Positions 58,772 through 64,000 of a stretch of 64,000 bases of DNA are shown here, one piece after another (positions within the stretch are counted from its first letter, which is position 1; each line of letters opens with the position of its first letter). The translations under genes and the position numbers were made by a program. This DNA is from Rhypophila decipiens. Taxonomy: Eukaryota; Ascomycota; Sordariomycetes; Sordariales; Naviculisporaceae. The DNA lies in the NCBI GenBank assembly GCA_033297075.1, contig MU858201.1:28232-92231 (forward strand). The letters are read 5' to 3'. The notes under the pieces are model-generated. The model searched no databases, was not told where the DNA came from, and saw only the letters and a program-made list of their open reading frames with translations.

Positions 58772-59914
58772 ATGGGCGGCATCACCATGTTTGCTACAGC
58801 AGCAGCTGCTGCTCTGGGCCTGCTGTTGGTGGCTCCATCGAAAACCTACGCCCACGCTTTGAATACCCCTCCACCTGACGTCGCCCCCGAGTACCACACC
58901 GTCTTCAACGATCCCACTGCTGCTTTGAATCCCAAGCACAACAGGTTGTGCTACGGAAATGCCCTGGTGTGGCTCGCCGAGTGGCCAATACCGTTGCACT
59001 GCACCGCAAGGGTCGCTCATCAAGCCTCAGCTTTCTGTAGCAGTTATTTGCATATCGCCAAGACGACAACGACGACGACGGTATTCAACACCGAAACCAC
59101 TACCTTCCAGACCACCACCACTGCTACTCAGACTTCCACGTCCAGAAGCACTGAACTCGTAACGACAACCTTGACAACAAAGACCACCTCCACAAGCGTC
59201 TCTACAACTACCACCACATCGCCAACCTCCACATTCACCACAACTGTCTTCACAACACCCGGTCCAGGTGATCCTGCATTCCCGCTCCTTGTCAAAGCCA
59301 GGCAAGCAGGTTACCATCATAACCAGTACGACTGTCCGGACCTATCCAAGAAACATCTCGAGTATCGGCCAAGCGTCCTCCTCCACTTTGCCTGCGCCTG
59401 TCTAGGCATCTACCCAAGCGACCAGCACACATCTACATCAACCCAACAAACAACCACCACCATCACAACCGTCAAACCAAAATTCATAACAGTAACCACC
59501 ACCACGACAACGACAACAACCTCGACCACACCAACCACCACCACAAAAAGCACAACAACAACCACCACCACAACCACAACCTCCCCAGTAGTAGCCACCG
59601 CAACAGCAATAGTAAACTACTGCGACATATCCTACAGCGGCGGCGGCATAACCCCGGGCAACACAATCCTCCTCCCAGGAGGCAACTTCTCCATGCTCAC
59701 GGGCCGCGAGTGCTGCACCATCTGCTTCGACACTCTCAACTGTGTCGCCTCGGCAATAGGACTAGGCTACTGCCAGCTTCTCGTCAAAAACGAGCCCCTC
59801 AACGGGACATCCACCAGCAACCAGTGTCCACTGGGCATCGAAGACTATCCCGTCGAGCCAGGCCCGGGAACATTGTACCTGGGTCCTTGTGGCATCGGGT
59901 CGAACAAATACTAA
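58772..59914 (+). CDS. secreted Thr-rich protein with Cys-rich C-terminal domain
   Basis: The start at 58772 (MGGITMFATAAAAALGLLL) gives a good signal peptide ending near TYAHA, so I prefer it over an ATG at 58679. Of 380 residues, two long Thr/Ser runs (about 95-165 and 230-275) look like mucin-type O-glycosylated linkers. They separate three small cysteine-containing parts: CYGNALVWLAEWPIPLHC, CPDLSKKHLEYRPSVLLHFACACLG and a C-terminal domain with CDISYSGGG, RECCTICFDTLNCVASAI and YCQLLVKN. The last part resembles PAN/apple-like modules of fungal secreted proteins. A wall-associated or secreted glycoprotein is likely; no enzymatic role is visible. The repeats make length variation between strains probable. 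Confidence 0.8.
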   Translation: MGGITMFATAAAAALGLLLVAPSKTYAHALNTPPPDVAPEYHTVFNDPTAALNPKHNRLCYGNALVWLAEWPIPLHCTARVAHQASAFCSSYLHIAKTTTTTTVFNTETTTFQTTTTATQTSTSRSTELVTTTLTTKTTSTSVSTTTTTSPTSTFTTTVFTTPGPGDPAFPLLVKARQAGYHHNQYDCPDLSKKHLEYRPSVLLHFACACLGIYPSDQHTSTSTQQTTTTITTVKPKFITVTTTTTTTTTSTTPTTTTKSTTTTTTTTTTSPVVATATAIVNYCDISYSGGGITPGNTILLPGGNFSMLTGRECCTICFDTLNCVASAIGLGYCQLLVKNEPLNGTSTSNQCPLGIEDYPVEPGPGTLYLGPCGIGSNKY

Positions 59915-60525
59915 ACCAAAAGCTTCAAGTTGAAAATGGCGTGTGGAGTTGATAGTTCACACTCCCTTATGTCAATTATGTATCGGTGCAAGATAAGATG
60001 TATATAAAGAGATACTGAATATAGATATGGAGACTAGACAGCATAAAAAGTGAGAAAATGCAGTTCGGTTTTGAAGGTGGAAAAGAATGCCGATGCTTCC
60101 ATCCAATGTAAGACGAAAGGTGAATTAATCAATCGTCCTTGTAAATACTCAGATGGAAGAAAAGTCCTCGTCTTGAGAAAAGTACGGACAAACTAGATAC
60201 AAATACGCGAAAGGGCATGTCGAGCTGTTTAGAAGCGAAAATCACAAAGGACTCCATTCCCAAAGACGCCTTGCAATAAAGAGTTCTTTTACCCATTTAA
60301 AACATGTACTCAAGTACTGGTACAGAGACTATATACAAGAAAACGAATGACCGGGAAAGGCCTACAAAAGTATATACAAGTAATTATTAATACCCCAAAC
60401 CCCATAATTACCATTACCATTACCCAATAACCAAGCCATTAAACAAGAAACCGGGGGTATAAGCCTGCCTGACTGTCCAAATGTCACCATGCAATCCATC
60501 ATCATCAAATCTTAGCTGCAACTCA
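59915..60525. other. convergent 3' spacer
   Basis: An AT-rich spacer between the convergent Thr-rich and transporter genes. It probably holds their 3' untranslated ends. No gene recognised. Confidence 0.5.
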
Positions 60526-62024
60526 TCATGGCGCAGCATTGCTCGCGCAGCTCCATGGAGCTGTGCCCTTGTCCTGGGAAATCACCTCTCCGGCGCTCCA
60601 CAGACCAAGGACACACAGCAGGAATCCAACCAACACTAACCCAATGTTGATAGAGAACAGCAGGATTCTCTTGGGGCTGGTGAACCACTCGCCATAGTAC
60701 ATCCAGAGCCACAGCATGCCGGGGATACCAAAAGAGAACCAACTGGCAAACAAGGCGCACATCAGACCAAGCAGGTTGTTGAACACGGGAATGGACTGGG
60801 CAATGATCCAGGCAATGGTCCATACCAGGGCGGTGATTCCGAGCCAGCTGATGTTGCCCAACCACGTCTTCTTGACCAGATGCTTGCTGTCCTTGAATAT
60901 GCGCACAAACACATACCGGGCAGCGACATGGCCATAAATGACACCGCCGATGACGATAGTGGGGATGGCGATGCCCCAGATGACCTTGCGGACGACGTGG
61001 GAACCAGCGGCAGACAAGGCCGGAGCGGGAACGTCGGGGCCGACAAAAATGTAGATAACGACCGAGGCGACGATGTACAGAACCGTGTCGGAAATTTGCA
61101 GCAAAGCCAACGCCTTGGGCCAGTCCTTGGGGTTCTTCATCTCAGTCAAGACATTGAAGAAGCACGAGTGGCCGCTGAAGGATGCAGCAATGTTCGCAAC
61201 GCCAAGGAACGCAGAGGTAAAGGGAACCTTGCGCGAGACTTCGAAGGCGGTGGAGCCGATAGGTTTTTCGATACCCACGTCGATCATGGTGATCAGAACA
61301 GCGGTAAAAACGGAGGCGAACGAGACGAACGAGTAGTGTCCGGCGGCGCGCAATGTGCGGGGGACGTTGCAAGCCCAGAAGAGAGCCAGACCCACGACAC
61401 CCCAGACGATGGTGCAGGCGGCGCTGTTGGTCAAAGTGTTGAGGCAGATGGTCCAGGTGAGGATGTGGCTGCCCATGACAAAGACCAGGAAGAGCGTCTG
61501 AGCCCAGCCAAAGATCTCTTGGAACAGGGGACCGCAGCCGATCGACCGGCCCATGATCTCGACAGCATCACCAAAGTTCTCGACCCAGTTGTACTGCGCC
61601 TTGAACTCGCCCATCACCATACCGGCATACCACGAGAAGAAACTGAGGACGATCATGACGACGATGGCGGGCGCCAAGCCAAGCGTGGCTACCACAGAGG
61701 GGAGGGAGAGGATACCGAGAGAGACGGTTTCAGCGACCATGACGACACCGGCTTGCCTATGGAGAGGTAGGTTTGTGAGTCACATGCCTTCTGCGCTGGT
61801 GGTGGGATTGGAGATACATACCACCATGTTAGAGTCTTGTAGTCAATAGACTCTTCTTCGCCGTTCTGTGTTGTCTCCTCTTTCCCCAAGTCGCTCGCGG
61901 ACGACGAGTCGATATGAGCGCCGATGTTTCCGAGTTCCGCGTCCTGGAGGGCATCCTGGCGCTTCTCTGACTTCTCGGCCGAAGAGCCCATCTCGGCGAC
62001 GGGAGTTGAGGTGTGCGTCGCCAT
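60526..62024 (-). CDS. neutral amino acid transporter, AAAP family (mtr-like)
   Basis: Two exons (61822-62024 and 60526-61756) join at TLTWWQAGVVMVAETVSLG to give 477 residues. About eleven hydrophobic helices follow a polar 60-residue N-terminus rich in Glu, Ser and Asp. Family marks include GILSLPSVVATLGL at the first helix, YNWVENFGDAVEIM, ASFSGHSCFFNVLTEMKNP and a C-terminal FSINIGLVLVGFLLCVLGL. It resembles the Neurospora N amino acid transport system protein MTR and would import neutral or aromatic amino acids with protons at the plasma membrane. Frame and length are intact. Confidence 0.9.
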
Positions 62025-64000
62025 GTTGAAGTGATGCTCTGAACTCGGGACCAGTGTCACACAGTCTCTCGCTCTCTGTTTCCCCGGAAACTGGATGGGA
62101 TTGTCGGAATGGAGATGGGAATGGGGAGGGTGAGGATGAAAACTGTGACCGGACTGCGGATGTGGTCAAGCTTTTAAAGTTATCCGAAACTCAATCCTCT
62201 TTCCCCGGACGGGTGCTGCAATTTGCCCATGCTTGATGTAACTCTGCCGGAATCGGATGAACAGATCCATTTGTCACAGGGATTTTCCTCCAACATTTTG
62301 GAAGGGCCGCAGGCTGTCGAGGCAAGTCCGTCCGTTCCGTCTGGGGTACATGACTCGGCCGGTGGACTCGGTGGACTCGCTCCTCTCCTTTGCCACTTCC
62401 GCTGACCACACCGAGGGCGTTTGAGGGCAGGCGCCGGGAAAAGGGAATCGGCCCTTGCAGTAGGTCTCCACCGCAGAGGCAGTCGAATCATGTATGGAAG
62501 GTCCAAAATATCCGATGACGGCTTGGGGTTGATGCGGCTCACTGGGATGAACCTTCCCTCGCATCAACCATCTCGCCGGACTGAGCTCGGATGATGACCG
62601 TGTATGGGTCGCCCCTCGCCCCAAGCGTGGATTCAGCTTGTTTTCGGTGCAAGTTTGTCCGAACTCGTTGATTTGGTGGGTTAAGCTTCTCCCGGGCCCA
62701 GTTGAGGATGGAGTGGCTGGATGACAGCCCCAGTGTGCAATATGCTGCTGCATGACGAAGGGAATTTCAGAGGCTCCATCTTGAATCGACTTTCTCTCAG
62801 GCCCTGAAATTTTCTGTTGTTGCACCGCCACTGTTCCGTTTGGGTTTCCCTAGCTCCCAGCTAAGGGGTTAAAGTTGGCGGCTAGCCAGAGTTCTAGAGC
62901 GCACCGTTTCTCGGGAGCTATTCCCGCTAGCATTCTTGATTGAAGTCTGGCCAACCCCGGCAGTTCGGCTGAGAGGAATCGAGGGCGAAAAGTGAACCTC
63001 TAACTGTATGGACTATGTATTATTAAGTAAATCTTGTACGAACTGATCTTGGTGGCCAGCAAACTTTATCCTCCTGGTTGATCGAGCGTGCAGATCAACG
63101 AGATCAGCTCATCGAAAAGACGAGCAAATCTTGCACCTGCCAAGTTGGGGCAAAACCGTCGATCGTTTGCAGTCACCGAGCTGGGCGAATTATGTAATGG
63201 CCCCGTTATGGACTCCACTCCCGATTTTGGTCCGGACCCAATCGGACCTGTCCATGAAGGTTCTCGAACTACCGGCAGTTCGGTGGCACCGAGTCTAATT
63301 TGGGCCCGATGCGGAGGTCACGGATGACTAACCAAGAGCGGGAAAGCTGACCTGGGGAAACCGGAACGAACGATGTTTGTATGGGCTGTTGGTGATGCAC
63401 TGATTGCATCCATCATGCGCAATATCTCTGCTCATGTGGACCCTGGACTATTGGTGTTTTCTGGGGACCGGCAGGGGCTTCGTTCGTTCTTAGTCAGCGA
63501 GAGCATGACGTCTACATGTCGTGCATGTTTGCAATCAGTTCAACGGCAAAAGTGTCCTGGCTGTCAACAATGTACGTGATATATAACTAACTGGCCTGAA
63601 AGTATGCACCGAGATAAGGGATGTATGTTGATCATATACTTGCCCGTATTGGGAGCCTGTTTGATTTTCCAGTTCGGTAGGCTACAGTAAGCTAAAGTCT
63701 GAATAATTGTTAGTACTAGGGCGACTTTCTACACGTATCTCTTTGGCTGTGTTTGAAACCAGTTAAGAGCCACCCCTCCCTAAATTTGGTATCAAAAAGT
63801 GGGCTGGGCTGGATAAGTATGCGAAATCTACTTCCGGTTTATAGCCTCTACGTGTACCACATGAAATGAAGTACTCTTGGCATTGATGGGTGTGACTGTA
63901 GCTGACTACACCTCCGCCAGGGTTTTTTTTAACTAGCGAGTTACAACGCAGGGGGGCGCAAAGGCCCACAATTCCATAGCTTTCTATCAAAATCCACCTA
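62025..64000. other. gene-poor right flank
   Basis: About 2 kb without a recognisable gene. The left part is the promoter region of the transporter gene. Short frames on both strands have no family resemblance. Confidence 0.4.

Noticed and set aside
60880..61770. Plus-strand frame of 296 codons opposite the transporter
   Set aside because: Asp/Gly/Glu-rich antisense shadow of hydrophobic helices; it has no independent support.
30632..62024. A secondary-metabolite gene cluster
   Set aside because: There are several oxidoreductases but no PKS, NRPS, terpene synthase or cluster-specific transcription factor in the window.

Overview
The window looks like nuclear DNA of a filamentous ascomycete (Pezizomycotina). 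Genes are interrupted by short GT-AG introns of about 42-97 nt with CTGAC/CTAAC-like branch sites. The gene families are typical of these fungi: a GH71 alpha-1,3-glucanase, a HET domain protein, a NACHT-ankyrin protein, a linoleate dioxygenase of the Ppo type, a caleosin, an mtr-like amino acid transporter and a mannitol dehydrogenase. I cannot name the species from the sequence.

Layout. 1-2.6 kb: a GPI-type GH71 glucanase. 3-14.2 kb: four neighbouring genes of the fungal self/non-self and stress class, all damaged. They are a STAND N-terminal/ankyrin gene (+), a NACHT-ankyrin gene (-), a lectin-like gene (-) and an Hsp70-like gene (-). 16-18.3 kb: a Cys-rich, Ser/Pro-rich protein of unknown function (-). 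19.6-23.1 kb: an NADP-mannitol dehydrogenase and a large protein with a faint OTU-like pattern. 25-26.2 kb: a polytopic membrane protein. 26.3-30.4 kb: a gene with a degenerate RNase H-like fold, broken by an in-frame TAG and bracketed by two arrays of one 22-bp minisatellite. 30.6-40 kb: an FAD monooxygenase (-), a caspase-like/C2H2 gene (+), a HET gene (+) and a DHCR24-like FAD oxidoreductase (-). A decayed fragment of that last gene lies upstream of the caspase-like gene. 41.5-43.2 kb: a secreted amidohydrolase. 45.7-46.3 kb: a clean 512-bp MITE with about 46-bp inverted termini and an 8-bp target duplication (hAT-like). 46.4-54.4 kb: caleosin (-), NmrA-like (+) and a Ppo-type fatty acid dioxygenase (-). 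55.9-62 kb: a DUF2235 hydrolase, a Thr-rich secreted protein and an AAAP amino acid transporter. 62-64 kb: no gene seen.

How it fits together. The housekeeping and metabolic genes read cleanly through their introns. In contrast, most accessory genes (STAND/ankyrin, NACHT, lectin, Hsp70-like, caspase-like, RNase H-like) carry one or a few frameshifts or nonsense codons. Only the HET and DUF2235 genes of that general class are intact. This contrast is the main biological signal: a patch of incompatibility or innate-immunity type genes in active decay, sprinkled with repeats and relic duplications. The second signal is a compact lipid-peroxide neighbourhood in which a caleosin (family known as peroxygenases) and a Ppo dioxygenase lie about 3 kb apart. 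The Ppo protein lacks the heme-thiolate cysteine of its P450 half, as described for 10R-dioxygenases of the PpoC type.

All calls rest on reading the sequence and on recalled family features. No database search was possible.
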